NCBI RefSeq assembly: GCF_000814765.1 | Contig: NZ_JWIC01000004.1 | Location: forward strand, 806,001 to 870,000 | Direction: 5' to 3' | DNA: 64,000 nucleotides | DNA from: Pseudoalteromonas luteoviolacea | GTDB taxonomy: Bacteria; Pseudomonadota; Gammaproteobacteria; Enterobacterales; Alteromonadaceae | Part shown: piece after piece, positions 55,394 through 63,527 of the stretch | Layout: the number at the start of each line of letters is the position of its first letter | How positions within the stretch are numbered: the stretch's first letter is position 1 | Position numbers and translations under genes: made by a program | The notes under the pieces: generated by a model | The model's database searches: none | Seen by the model: the letters and a program-made list of their open reading frames with translations, nothing else | What the model was told of the DNA's origin: nothing

Positions 55394-55927
55394 TTAGCGA
55401 ATGCGTCTGAAAACATAATGTACGTTTGAAATACTAGATAGTTCTTCAAACTTTATTTTAAATTGTTCGAAATCTAATTCAGCGGGGGTATTGAACTCTA
55501 GCTCGCAGCGCATGCGTAGCTCGTCGTCTTCCTCAAAAGTATCAGATTTAAGAGAGCAGATACTGATATTTTGCTCAGCAAAAAAACGTGTAACGCGGCT
55601 TAACGTGCCTTGTGTATCAATGCCTGTATATTCTAGTGTGTATCCTGCACTAAAATCGTTCTCTGTATGACTTGATGTTCGCTTCATCATCGTGAGCAAG
55701 CCCAACTCCATACTTTTTACAGGTAAGGTGTGCTCAACTCGACTTATTGCGGCGATATCACCAGAGAGCAACATCGTAAAAGTAAATTCGTTACCGAGAA
55801 TCGCAATTCTGCTATCAATGATATTACAATTACACTCACTGACAAGTTCAGTGAGCTCACTGACAATGCCAGATCTATCTTCCCCTATTGCAGTTAAAAC
55901 AAGTTGATGTGAAGTAAAAGTAGTCAT
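55394..55927 (-). CDS. gcvR: Glycine cleavage regulator GcvR-like (two ACT domains)
   Basis: The 177-residue protein has two ACT domains (residues 8-80: LTAIGEDRSGIVSELTELVSECNCNIIDSRIAILGNEFTFTMLLSG; and 95-170). In E. coli GcvR antagonises GcvA in control of glycine cleavage. The pair with bcp is conserved. Unlike the E. coli layout, dapA does not lie between it and the divergent bamC. Confidence 0.88.
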   Translation of the reverse strand: MTTFTSHQLVLTAIGEDRSGIVSELTELVSECNCNIIDSRIAILGNEFTFTMLLSGDIAAISRVEHTLPVKSMELGLLTMMKRTSSHTENDFSAGYTLEYTGIDTQGTLSRVTRFFAEQNISICSLKSDTFEEDDELRMRCELEFNTPAELDFEQFKIKFEELSSISNVHYVFRRIR

Positions 55928-56238
55928 ATCGACGTCCTAGTTAGCTGTCGCCAAGTGAGTCATAGAGGTTACGTATAATTTGTACAGCGGCGAATACTAT
56001 CATAGATTAAATGCCAGTCCTACTCGTTCGCTGTGATTGTAACGCCTCACAGATTAGACAATTCAAACGTGTGTTTCTTGTGTTTGCCCAGTTTGCCAAG
56101 TAACATAGTGCAAATTTTTTTAAATTTACCCATCAGACTAAAAAGAAAATTAGTGTGATTGGCAGTGAACCATTTCAGCATTCCTTAATCTTAAGTGAAA
56201 GAATAATTACATAGTGGGTTTGCTAAGGAGTTTTATTA
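55928..56238. other. 311-bp divergent region between gcvR and bamC
   Basis: No open frame here is convincing; the region must hold the promoters of gcvR and bamC. It is AT-rich, with several A/T tracts (56107-56125). I found no clear -35/-10 pair or sigma-E element. A remnant of dapA is not visible. Confidence 0.6.
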
Positions 56239-57300
56239 GTGCAGTATTGGGTCCCTAAAGCGCTAACGTTAGGCGTTGTACTCGGTTTATCAGGTTGTAG
56301 TGTATTTACAAATGACACGCATCAAAAGAAAAACTATCGTGTCCATGAGGCTGTGCAAGTTCCCGCAGATCTCGAGCAACCGTATCAAGATAAAGAATTC
56401 CAAATGAATGTTGCTGTCTACGAAAATGATGCTGAGCCTCAGAGCTTCCGCCCGCCACAGCAAGTTCTAACGCTGGCGAAAGGCAGCTGGGCTGAAGATA
56501 AAGAAGATGTTGCGCGCATCTACTTCGATAAAAATGATGGTATAGAAGCACTTGATGATTTTATTTGGGCAGCGGTTGAAGGTGTCATCAGCAACCATCA
56601 ATCTTCGATTGAGAATGACGATCGACGCAATGGCAAGCTCACCACTGGTTGGTATTCCATTATCGAAGCAGAAGATGGTTGGTTCTGGGAGACGGTGACC
56701 GAAGTATCTAAGCAGAGATTCGAGTTTACTCTTTCTCAAGAAGATCACCAACGTACAGCTTCTTTAGAAGTTAAATTGGTTGATTACCAAAGTGATAAAG
56801 TAGCATTAGACGGCATGCTAAGGCAGCAACTTGAAGTACGCGCATTGAATGAAGTTGTGGCTGAGTTCGATTATAAATATCGCTTGTTAGAGGTTGAGTT
56901 ACGTAAGCAACAAGGCGTGTTGTCACTTGATCTTGGCTACGATAATGCAGGTAATGCTGCGCTGATTACGCTTGCAGATAGAAACACGGTTATGGAGCGT
57001 TTGTCTAACTTCTTAGAACGCGTCAATTTCACGATTATACGTATCGACGGCGACAGTAATGAAGTACTGGTTAGATATAAAAAACCTGAAAGTAGCGTTT
57101 GGGATTCAATATGGGGTGAAGAGGCGCCGACTCTGAATTTGGCCGATGGTGATTACACTATTTCAGTCGGAGTAACGGATGATGAACAGACTTCGCTTAC
57201 TTGGTCTGATGCTGAGGGTAATGTACTTGATGCAAAAGCCATGGAAACGCTTCAACAGGGGTTGGTAACGGCCCTGCGTAATCGCGGACTAAGTATATAA
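56239..57300 (+). CDS. bamC: Outer-membrane protein assembly factor BamC
   Basis: BamC is a lipoprotein subunit of the BAM complex that inserts beta barrels. The 353-residue protein begins with a lipoprotein signal (VLGLSGCSVF), an unstructured N-terminal stretch with the conserved YRVHEAVQVPADL that docks on BamD, and two helix-grip domains. The start is GTG 56239 with AAGGAG upstream. Downstream hairpin at 57325 ends it. Confidence 0.93.
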   Translation: MQYWVPKALTLGVVLGLSGCSVFTNDTHQKKNYRVHEAVQVPADLEQPYQDKEFQMNVAVYENDAEPQSFRPPQQVLTLAKGSWAEDKEDVARIYFDKNDGIEALDDFIWAAVEGVISNHQSSIENDDRRNGKLTTGWYSIIEAEDGWFWETVTEVSKQRFEFTLSQEDHQRTASLEVKLVDYQSDKVALDGMLRQQLEVRALNEVVAEFDYKYRLLEVELRKQQGVLSLDLGYDNAGNAALITLADRNTVMERLSNFLERVNFTIIRIDGDSNEVLVRYKKPESSVWDSIWGEEAPTLNLADGDYTISVGVTDDEQTSLTWSDAEGNVLDAKAMETLQQGLVTALRNRGLSI

Positions 57301-57324
57301 TTACAAACCGCTAAGTAGTTCAGG

Positions 57325-57352
57325 AAAGAGCGAAAGCTCTTTTCTTTTTTTT
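57325..57352 (+). terminator. Terminator of bamC
   Basis: AAAGAGC (57325-57331), loop GAAA, GCTCTTT (57336-57342), then TCTTTTTTTT. The T tract ends only about 12 bp before the next start codon. Confidence 0.85.
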
Positions 57353-57363
57353 GGGATTTAGAA

Positions 57364-58737
57364 ATGATGTCAGATACAACGCAAACATCGCCTGTGAATT
57401 GGCGAACTTGGTTCGCATTCATTGTACCGTCGCTAATAGGGGTGTTCCTTTTTATGACACCTGTTGCAATAGGTGATGCGATGACGATTCCGATTGCTGT
57501 GCTAGCAAAAGAGCTACAGAACTTGACCAGCCCTTTCATACACGCACTCATCGTCTCAATTGTCTGCATCACTGGTGTGTTGAGTATCGTCATTAAGGTG
57601 TTTAAACCTGCCGCGCTATTGAAGAGCGATTTAGTGAGACATCTTTTTGATGTGAGCTGGATCTGGGTTGTAACACGCCTTTTTGGTATGTTATTTATCC
57701 TGATGACATTTTTCAAAGTTGGGCCTGAGTTAATCCATTCAAGTGGTACTGGGGCGTTGGTGTTAAATGACCTGCTGCCTGTGCTGTTTTCTGTGTTTGT
57801 TTTTGCCGGTTTACTGCTGCCACTGTTATTAAACTTTGGTTTGTTAGAGCTGGTTGGCACATTACTTACCAAGGTCATGAGACCGTTATTTGGTGTACCT
57901 GGTCGAAGTGCTGTTAACTGTGTGGCTTCATGGCTCGGAGATGGTAGCGTTGGAATTTTAATGACCTCACGTCAATATGAAGACAAGCATTATACACAAC
58001 GTGAAGCGGCTATTATTGGTACGACGTTCTCTGCTGTTTCTATCACTTTCTGTTTAGTGGTAATAGGACAAGTGAAGTTAGAGCACCTATTTGCACCTTT
58101 TTACCTGACGGTATGTGCCGCTGGTGTAGTAGCCGCAATCATTGTGCCTAGACTTCCTCCTTTGAGCTTCAAAAAAGATGTCTATGTTGATGGCACGACG
58201 CACAATCAAGATTCTGAAGCGGTCCCAGAAGGTAAGACCTTGTTTGGACATGCGTTAGATGTCGCTTTGCAAAAAGCACACAATGCACCAGGTGTAAAAG
58301 GCACGGTGAAAGAAGGCGTGTCTAACGCGCTAGATATGTTATTTGCTGTATTGCCTGTCGTGATGGCTGTGGGTACATTTGCATTGATCATTGCCGAAGA
58401 AACGCCAATCTTTCAGTTTTTAGGTCAGCCTTTCATTCCATATCTAGAGTTACTTCAGGTACCTGAAGCGGCAAAAGCGGCGGAGACCATCGTGGTCGGC
58501 TTTGCTGATATGTTTATACCATCTATTTTAGCGGCGAGTAATATTGAAAGTGATGTGACGCGCTTTATTATTGCGGCATTAAGTGTGACACAGCTCATTT
58601 ATATGTCAGAAGTGGGTGCGTTATTATTGGGGAGTAAAATCCCAGTGAATATCTTTGAGCTATTTGCAGTATTTATCTTAAGAACGTTGGTCACTTTGCC
58701 TGTGATTGCCTTGATGGCGCATTGGTTAGTCGGCTAG
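57364..58737 (+). CDS. YjiH-type inner-membrane protein with nucleoside-recognition (Gate) domains
   Basis: The 457-residue protein has about ten membrane segments, with two Gate-like regions: one around NCVASWLGDGSVGILMTSRQYED and one around FADMFIPSILAASNIESDVTRFIIAALSVTQLIYMSEVGALLLGS. The family transports or recognises small solutes, with no established substrate. It follows bamC after the terminator, so it probably has its own promoter close to the T tract. Confidence 0.85.
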   Translation: MMSDTTQTSPVNWRTWFAFIVPSLIGVFLFMTPVAIGDAMTIPIAVLAKELQNLTSPFIHALIVSIVCITGVLSIVIKVFKPAALLKSDLVRHLFDVSWIWVVTRLFGMLFILMTFFKVGPELIHSSGTGALVLNDLLPVLFSVFVFAGLLLPLLLNFGLLELVGTLLTKVMRPLFGVPGRSAVNCVASWLGDGSVGILMTSRQYEDKHYTQREAAIIGTTFSAVSITFCLVVIGQVKLEHLFAPFYLTVCAAGVVAAIIVPRLPPLSFKKDVYVDGTTHNQDSEAVPEGKTLFGHALDVALQKAHNAPGVKGTVKEGVSNALDMLFAVLPVVMAVGTFALIIAEETPIFQFLGQPFIPYLELLQVPEAAKAAETIVVGFADMFIPSILAASNIESDVTRFIIAALSVTQLIYMSEVGALLLGSKIPVNIFELFAVFILRTLVTLPVIALMAHWLVG

Positions 58738-58775
58738 TGGTTGTCTGGCAGTGAGTACAGTAACGTACTCACTGC

Positions 58776-58973
58776 TTATTTACGCTCTTCTTGTTCTGTT
58801 TCTTTATCGTAGTCTTCTGTTTTTTCAGGTTTTAGTTGCTTATCTAGCTTCTCTTTCACATTAAACTTATTTGCATATTTTAGGAGCATAATATTGCCAA
58901 TCACATAACCGAAAACGGCCACGATGATCAATATTACTTTCCACGTTTCTAACTTTTCCAAAATGCCACTCAC
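58776..58973 (-). CDS. Small membrane protein, DUF2897-like
   Basis: The 65-residue protein has one hydrophobic segment (about 12-30, KVILIIVAVFGYVIGNIMLLKYA) followed by a highly charged Lys/Glu tail (KEKLDKQLKPEKTEDYDKETEQEERK). This matches my memory of the DUF2897 family of Alteromonadales, function unknown. It stands alone on the minus strand. Confidence 0.6.
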   Translation of the reverse strand: MSGILEKLETWKVILIIVAVFGYVIGNIMLLKYANKFNVKEKLDKQLKPEKTEDYDKETEQEERK

Positions 58974-59211
58974 TTTTGTGTTCAGCCTAGATAAATCTAA
59001 TTTCTATAGGCTAATACTAATTGGTATTATTCAGTGTAATACAGTCTACTAAAATCATTGTCATTGTACGAGCTTATAACTTAGTCCTGTTATCGTTTGG
59101 TATATATGTAAATTGTGTGAGATATTCGCAGCTTTTTATGTTTACACTTGGTATCATCTTGCGGGTGAGTACTTGGTACTCAGCAAAAGTAACTTTGATA
59201 ATTTTATTTAA

Positions 59212-60561
59212 ATGGTTTGTGCATCCATGGAGCAAGTTTTAATTTGGCCTTCTCAGTTTCCCCTATTGCTAAAAGGCCTTGTGGAAGATAATGGTGCATT
59301 CATCCTTGATGCACTTGAAGCATGGCCTGAGTGCGACGTGCTCAAAGATGAGCAGGGCGTTATTTCTCAGGTTTTACCACCGATATTTTATGTTGCATGG
59401 TTAAAGCCCCTAGATCCTTTTGAGTCGTGTTTTTTTCAACATATAGATGAATACGATGCTGAACAGCATAACTATGTGGCGGAATTACTTAAGCACATTG
59501 AACAAGCAGGGATCGACCGTGATGATTTAACCATGAAGCTACTGAGCTGTTTGTCACAGTATTCAAGCATTGCTTCTCAGGCAAAAATTCAAAGCAAAAT
59601 ATCATTTGTCGACTTATTACTTAAAAATAAGCAATTTAAGTCTTTGTGTTGGTTATTGCCCAATGGATTCAAGCTCACACCGTCACAAACCTGTGAGCTT
59701 TGGTTACTAGGGGGAGAACAAAGCCAAGCATGTCTCACCGAGCATCATAAAGATGTGCTAGAAAATATGACATTGACGCAAGCCGAAGCGGTTAAATATC
59801 TTAACGAAGGTCATGACTGTGAAGGGTTACTGACACTTTTGTGCAATGAGGAAGAGCGTTTACAGATCTTGGATAATGCCTTGTTAGAGCAGGTGATGTC
59901 AGGGGCCGCTAAACAGTCAAATATGCTCTCTTTAATAGAAAAAGGAGCAAGAGGCCATGGTGCTGATAGCGCGGGCAAATCAGCAATGATGTGGATTGTT
60001 GAAAAGGGCTTTGTCAGTGCTGCAAAAGCGCTCAGAGAGTTTCACTGTGGGGTCTCTTTAGACGATCTAGGTCGAAACTTGATGCATTATGCTGTGTTAT
60101 CTAATTCTCGTCCTATGCTGGAGCTCGTAGAAGATATGGGCGTCGATCCAAGGCTTGCAGACGCATCTGGTTGCACTCCGTACCGATTGGCGACAGAAAA
60201 CCAGTCAGTTAACGCCAAAAAATATTTGGAAAAGCGCGGAATTATCGAGTTAAGTGACCAGGCGAAATATCAACGCATACTGCGAGTTTACGCACTTAAG
60301 GCATTGACAATATTACTCTTACCATTACAGATTGTGCTGTTTTTAGATGCCACACGAGACAATAAGTTATCTATGATATTACTTATTTCGAGCGCAACCT
60401 TATTTATTTTTGCACTTGCTAGGTTATTAAAAAATAGACGACTTTTTCCTGCTACTAAGTTACCACTGAGCCTAAGGTGCTTAGGGGCATTGAGCTGGGT
60501 GAGTTTATCGATTCAAGCTATCTTCACACTGGTTATGTGCTTAGCAGTAGTGAGTATTTAA
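59212..60561 (+). CDS. Ankyrin-repeat protein with C-terminal membrane segments, unknown function
   Basis: The 449-residue protein has an acidic N-terminal region with no recognised domain, two or three degenerate ankyrin repeats at about 240-345 (SAGKSAMMWIVEKGFVSAAKALREF, LGRNLMHYAVLSNSRPMLELVEDMG, SGCTPYRLATENQSVNAKKYL), and three hydrophobic segments in the last 90 residues (TILLLPLQIVLF, MILLISSATLFIFALARLL, LSWVSLSIQAIFTLVMCLAVVSI). ATG 59212 or ATG 59227 could be the start; neither has a good ribosome site. It may link a cytoplasmic protein to the membrane. Unrecognised. Confidence 0.65.
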   Translation: MVCASMEQVLIWPSQFPLLLKGLVEDNGAFILDALEAWPECDVLKDEQGVISQVLPPIFYVAWLKPLDPFESCFFQHIDEYDAEQHNYVAELLKHIEQAGIDRDDLTMKLLSCLSQYSSIASQAKIQSKISFVDLLLKNKQFKSLCWLLPNGFKLTPSQTCELWLLGGEQSQACLTEHHKDVLENMTLTQAEAVKYLNEGHDCEGLLTLLCNEEERLQILDNALLEQVMSGAAKQSNMLSLIEKGARGHGADSAGKSAMMWIVEKGFVSAAKALREFHCGVSLDDLGRNLMHYAVLSNSRPMLELVEDMGVDPRLADASGCTPYRLATENQSVNAKKYLEKRGIIELSDQAKYQRILRVYALKALTILLLPLQIVLFLDATRDNKLSMILLISSATLFIFALARLLKNRRLFPATKLPLSLRCLGALSWVSLSIQAIFTLVMCLAVVSI

Positions 60562-60587
60562 AAGCTTAGAGAATGGATGAAATGAGC

Positions 60588-60614
60588 ATAAAAAAGGCAG
60601 GTATAAAACCTGCC
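60588..60614 (-). terminator. Terminator of bamE (minus strand)
   Basis: GGCAGGT (60596-60602), loop ATAAA, ACCTGCC (60608-60614), with A run 60591-60595 that reads as T5 on the minus strand. It lies 22 bp past the bamE stop, whereas the plus strand has no T tract. Confidence 0.78.
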
Positions 60615-60636
60615 ACGCTATAAGTCAGCAGATAAA

Positions 60637-60996
60637 CTAGTTGTTTAGTGGTGTATTAAACTCAGCGGGGGTGTCAAAATCCCCTGTCAAACTAACTAAT
60701 TTATCGTTTTCAAAGTGTACCACTAAGCTTTTGCGTATTTCTGAGTCTCTATCAATGTTAAATACGTAACTATAGTGCCATTTTGAAGAATTAAAGGCAT
60801 CTTTTGCAACTGGCGTACCTAGTACAAACATGACCTGTTCTTTAGTCATATCGATTCTGAGCTTATCGACGTCGGATTGCTCTAAAAAGTTACCTTGAGG
60901 TACATTTATCCTATAAACCCAGCTTGAACAACCGGACAAAAATATAGTCATGATGGCGGCTACTAGCCAAGTCAAAAGGGGTTTATTGTACTGCAT
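60637..60996 (-). CDS. bamE: Outer-membrane protein assembly factor BamE (SmpA)
   Basis: BamE is a small BAM lipoprotein that helps BamA bind phosphatidylglycerol. The 119-residue protein has a lipobox (LSGCSSW), the conserved NVPQGNFLEQSDVDKLRIDMTKEQVMFVLGTPVAKDAF, and a terminal beta segment. A sigma-E-like promoter lies at 61069-61096, matching known sigma-E control of the BAM genes. The gene ends before the hairpin at 60588. Confidence 0.95.
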   Translation of the reverse strand: MQYNKPLLTWLVAAIMTIFLSGCSSWVYRINVPQGNFLEQSDVDKLRIDMTKEQVMFVLGTPVAKDAFNSSKWHYSYVFNIDRDSEIRKSLVVHFENDKLVSLTGDFDTPAEFNTPLNN

Positions 60997-61068
60997 GTAT
61001 GTGTATCCTTATTTTAGGTTAGTACGAATGATACAGATTGCATTAAGAAGGTAAAGTAGATTGTGCAT

Positions 61069-61096
61069 TTCGACTGTGCAATTTGGAAAAAGTTTC
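61069..61096 (-). promoter_or_regulatory. Sigma-E-type promoter of bamE
   Basis: On the minus strand GAAACTT (61096-61090) and GTCGAA (61074-61069) are 15 bp apart, matching the sigma-E pattern in all but one -35 base. The predicted start is about 65 bases before bamE. Confidence 0.7.
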
Positions 61097-61116
61097 TAAG
61101 ATAGAGAAATTTAAAT

Positions 61117-61482
61117 GTGAGCAAAAGTAATCAAACGAAGTCAGACTGGTATTTATATATTGTCGAAAATAGGCTAGGGCAATGGTATACGGGGATTACT
61201 ATTGATTTAGAGCGTCGGTTACGACAACACAATGATGGCACGGGCGCGAAGAGTTTACGTGGTAAAGGGCCTGTTGTATTGGTTGTGGCTGTATCACACT
61301 TGTCTAAAGTCAAGGCTGCTAAACTGGAGTGGCAAGTGAAGCAGCTGAGTAAACATAAAAAGCGTCAGTTAGTCGCTGAGGTATTATCTAGCACTTGTGA
61401 GCGCACAAATTTGGTGATTGCGTTTGACACTTGTGTCAGCTTGTCAAAATTGATTTCATCGAATGAATCTTTGACGGAGTGA
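61117..61482 (+). CDS. GIY-YIG nuclease-superfamily protein (YhbQ-like)
   Basis: The 121-residue protein has the GIY-YIG fold: YLYIVENRLGQWYTGITIDLERRLRQHNDG and the later KLEWQVKQLSKHKKRQ, so Tyr, Arg and Glu positions of the superfamily are present. Small YhbQ-like members have weak or no nuclease activity; function is unknown. The start is GTG 61117. Its last 118 bases overlap the opposite-strand peptidase gene, which adds a Cys-containing tail absent from short homologues. Confidence 0.85.
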   Translation: MSKSNQTKSDWYLYIVENRLGQWYTGITIDLERRLRQHNDGTGAKSLRGKGPVVLVVAVSHLSKVKAAKLEWQVKQLSKHKKRQLVAEVLSSTCERTNLVIAFDTCVSLSKLISSNESLTE

Positions 61483-62258
61483 TGGTGTTTGTCCATGCCT
61501 GTGCCAAAATAGATAAATGGGATATCAGCTCTGTGAAATGGGTAATGATCACTGGCTCTGAGCCAGTCGATTTGAGGTGCATTTAATCGTCGAGCCATGA
61601 TTTTAGCCGAAAAGAAAAGCCGAAACTTTATTGGTGTGGCGTTAAATGTGGCAGTGATGTCACTTTTTATCGGCTGTAAAGATCTCGATGCCAGCCCATA
61701 TAATGTATTCTTTTTCTGTAAATCGAGCATATCTAGATTGACGTTCATATAGATAGCGCGATCTCCCCACTGCTTTACGAAAGCCTTGGCACCGTGAAGT
61801 CCTTTTTCCTCTGCATCAGTTGCGACATAGATGATGTCACGTGCGACATCTAGATTATGTAATTGTTTTGCTATGTCTATCATGACCACCACGCCAGATG
61901 CATTGTCATTTGCTCCTGGATAGTATCGGCTACCTCGCTGACCAAGATGATCATAGTGTGCGGTGATCACAAGTGGTGGTTTACATTGGGTGCGTTTGCA
62001 GTGTTGCGTTGCAACGACATTATGGCCAGTAGCAGAGTCAAAAAAACCATATTCAAATTCAAATTTTTGGAATTGAACATCTAACTCATATTTTTCGAAT
62101 TGACGAGTAATATAATAGGCACTGCGATGTGGCTTCGCCCCGCCTGAAGGTCTGCCTTCAAATTCGGGGCTTGTTAAAATTCGCATATCCCGCTCCAGTG
62201 AATATGCGTTAATGCTAAAAAATGCGCAAGCGAAAAAGCTAGTTTTTAGCCACTGCAT
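61365..62258 (-). CDS. M28-family zinc aminopeptidase
   Basis: The 297-residue protein has an N-terminal signal sequence (MQWLKTSFFACAFFSINAYS) and the M28 metal ligands: His-Asp in ITAHYDHLG, Asp in NDNASGVVVMI, Glu-Glu in ATDAEEKGLHG, Asp in MNVNLDMLDL, and His in DKHHH. It likely cleaves N-terminal residues from peptides in the periplasm or outside. It overlaps the TPR lipoprotein gene upstream by 20 bp, hinting at cotranslation, and its own 3' end overlaps the GIY-YIG gene. Confidence 0.88.
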   Translation of the reverse strand: MQWLKTSFFACAFFSINAYSLERDMRILTSPEFEGRPSGGAKPHRSAYYITRQFEKYELDVQFQKFEFEYGFFDSATGHNVVATQHCKRTQCKPPLVITAHYDHLGQRGSRYYPGANDNASGVVVMIDIAKQLHNLDVARDIIYVATDAEEKGLHGAKAFVKQWGDRAIYMNVNLDMLDLQKKNTLYGLASRSLQPIKSDITATFNATPIKFRLFFSAKIMARRLNAPQIDWLRASDHYPFHRADIPFIYFGTGMDKHHHSVKDSFDEINFDKLTQVSNAITKFVRSQVLDNTSATN

Positions 62259-63429
62259 CTAACCATTCCAGTTTGCCCCTGTATTGAATTTGATTGTGTT
62301 CAAACTCGGCTAACTCTAGTGCCCGTTTCATGTGCGTTTTGGTGAGTTTGAGGTCCCCTTTGGCGTAATATGCCTTAGCCAAGGCAAAGTGACCTTCATG
62401 CAGGCGATTATTTAGTTTGAGTACATTTCTATAATGCCTAATTGCCTTGGTAATGTGCCCGTCTTCCATTGCTTGATTGCCTAACGTCAAAATATAATAA
62501 GGATTGCTTTTTCTAAATTTATGCAGCTGTCCTCTGATATTTTTTGCTTGCTCTTCTCTATTCGTTAAATCGTAAAGCACAGCCAAATTGCCTTTCGCGG
62601 TATTATTATTGGGGTTTAGAGCAATGGCTTGATTATAAAGGCGCTCAGCTGTCTCTAATTGGTCAGAGAGTCGATAAAGAATGGCTAAATTAGCCCATGC
62701 ACTCGAGTAATTTTCATCAATTTTTATGGCCGCGTTAAAATAGCTGAAAGCTAAGTCATACTTGTTTTCAACCATATGAATTGCGCCTTTATTATTGTAG
62801 AACATAGCGGTGACCCTATCTTTGCTAATGGGGGTGGTCTTGAAAGCTTGCTGTCTACTATTGGGATCAAAGTCAATGGTTAATGTTCTTGGGGCCGTAT
62901 GGAGTACCTTTTTTGTATAATACTTTGTTCGATCTTCATGGATTTTCAAATTGATGTGTCCGCTTAGGAAGTTGTATCCGCGGCTCGAGGCCCAGTATTC
63001 AGGTACGTGTACTTTCTGAAACTCAGCTTCTAGGTTTAAGAAGTCAGATAGGCTATAAGCCAAGATAGACAAAGATAAGCAATTGGCATTTAGATTTTGA
63101 TATGTTTGTGAAGCTGTCAGGTTAGCGTCGCTCATATACGATAATGAGGCATCGCCATTTTCAAGTAAAAATTGCATTATCAACTGTGCATGTTTAATTT
63201 CAGGTTGTGCATCTTGTCGAAAGTGTTGTTTTAGCGAGGTAATGATTTGCTCGTCTAGGACAAAGATTTCTTCTTGGGACTCCACTTCTAGGACTTTGAA
63301 GGGGGCGTGTTCAAGTAGGGTAAGATTGTGTTGATCGACAGGTTGAGTAGATTGACACCCGCTCATTAGCCCAGTTGTAGTTATGACAGATACAGCCAAT
63401 AAAACGCTCTGAAAACTCATTTTCATCAT
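62239..63429 (-). CDS. TPR lipoprotein with transglutaminase-like region
   Basis: The product of 396 residues has a lipobox (TGLMSGC), an N-terminal region with NANCLSLSILAYSLSDFLNLEAEF and a following HVPEYWASSRGYNFLSGHINLKI that looks like a transglutaminase-like Cys/His layout, and TPR repeats in the second half, for example GAIHMVENKYDLAFSYFNAAIKIDENYSSAWANLAIL. I start at ATG 63429, where GGGAG lies five bases upstream. It overlaps the M28 peptidase gene by 20 bp, so the two proteins probably work together. Function is unknown. Confidence 0.75.
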   Translation of the reverse strand: MMKMSFQSVLLAVSVITTTGLMSGCQSTQPVDQHNLTLLEHAPFKVLEVESQEEIFVLDEQIITSLKQHFRQDAQPEIKHAQLIMQFLLENGDASLSYMSDANLTASQTYQNLNANCLSLSILAYSLSDFLNLEAEFQKVHVPEYWASSRGYNFLSGHINLKIHEDRTKYYTKKVLHTAPRTLTIDFDPNSRQQAFKTTPISKDRVTAMFYNNKGAIHMVENKYDLAFSYFNAAIKIDENYSSAWANLAILYRLSDQLETAERLYNQAIALNPNNNTAKGNLAVLYDLTNREEQAKNIRGQLHKFRKSNPYYILTLGNQAMEDGHITKAIRHYRNVLKLNNRLHEGHFALAKAYYAKGDLKLTKTHMKRALELAEFEHNQIQYRGKLEWLDAVAKN

Positions 63430-63527
63430 ATTTACTCCCAACAGCCTTTCTTACTAGACTAGCGAAACTTGGGAGTAAATAAAGAAAAAATTGTTACAAA
63501 GCGTTGCGTAATATTGGTCTAACTACT

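Noticed and set aside
59021..59242. 73-residue hydrophobic plus-strand frame before the ankyrin gene
   Set aside because: No ribosome site and composition typical of AT-rich intergenic DNA; kept only as a possible leader of the next gene.
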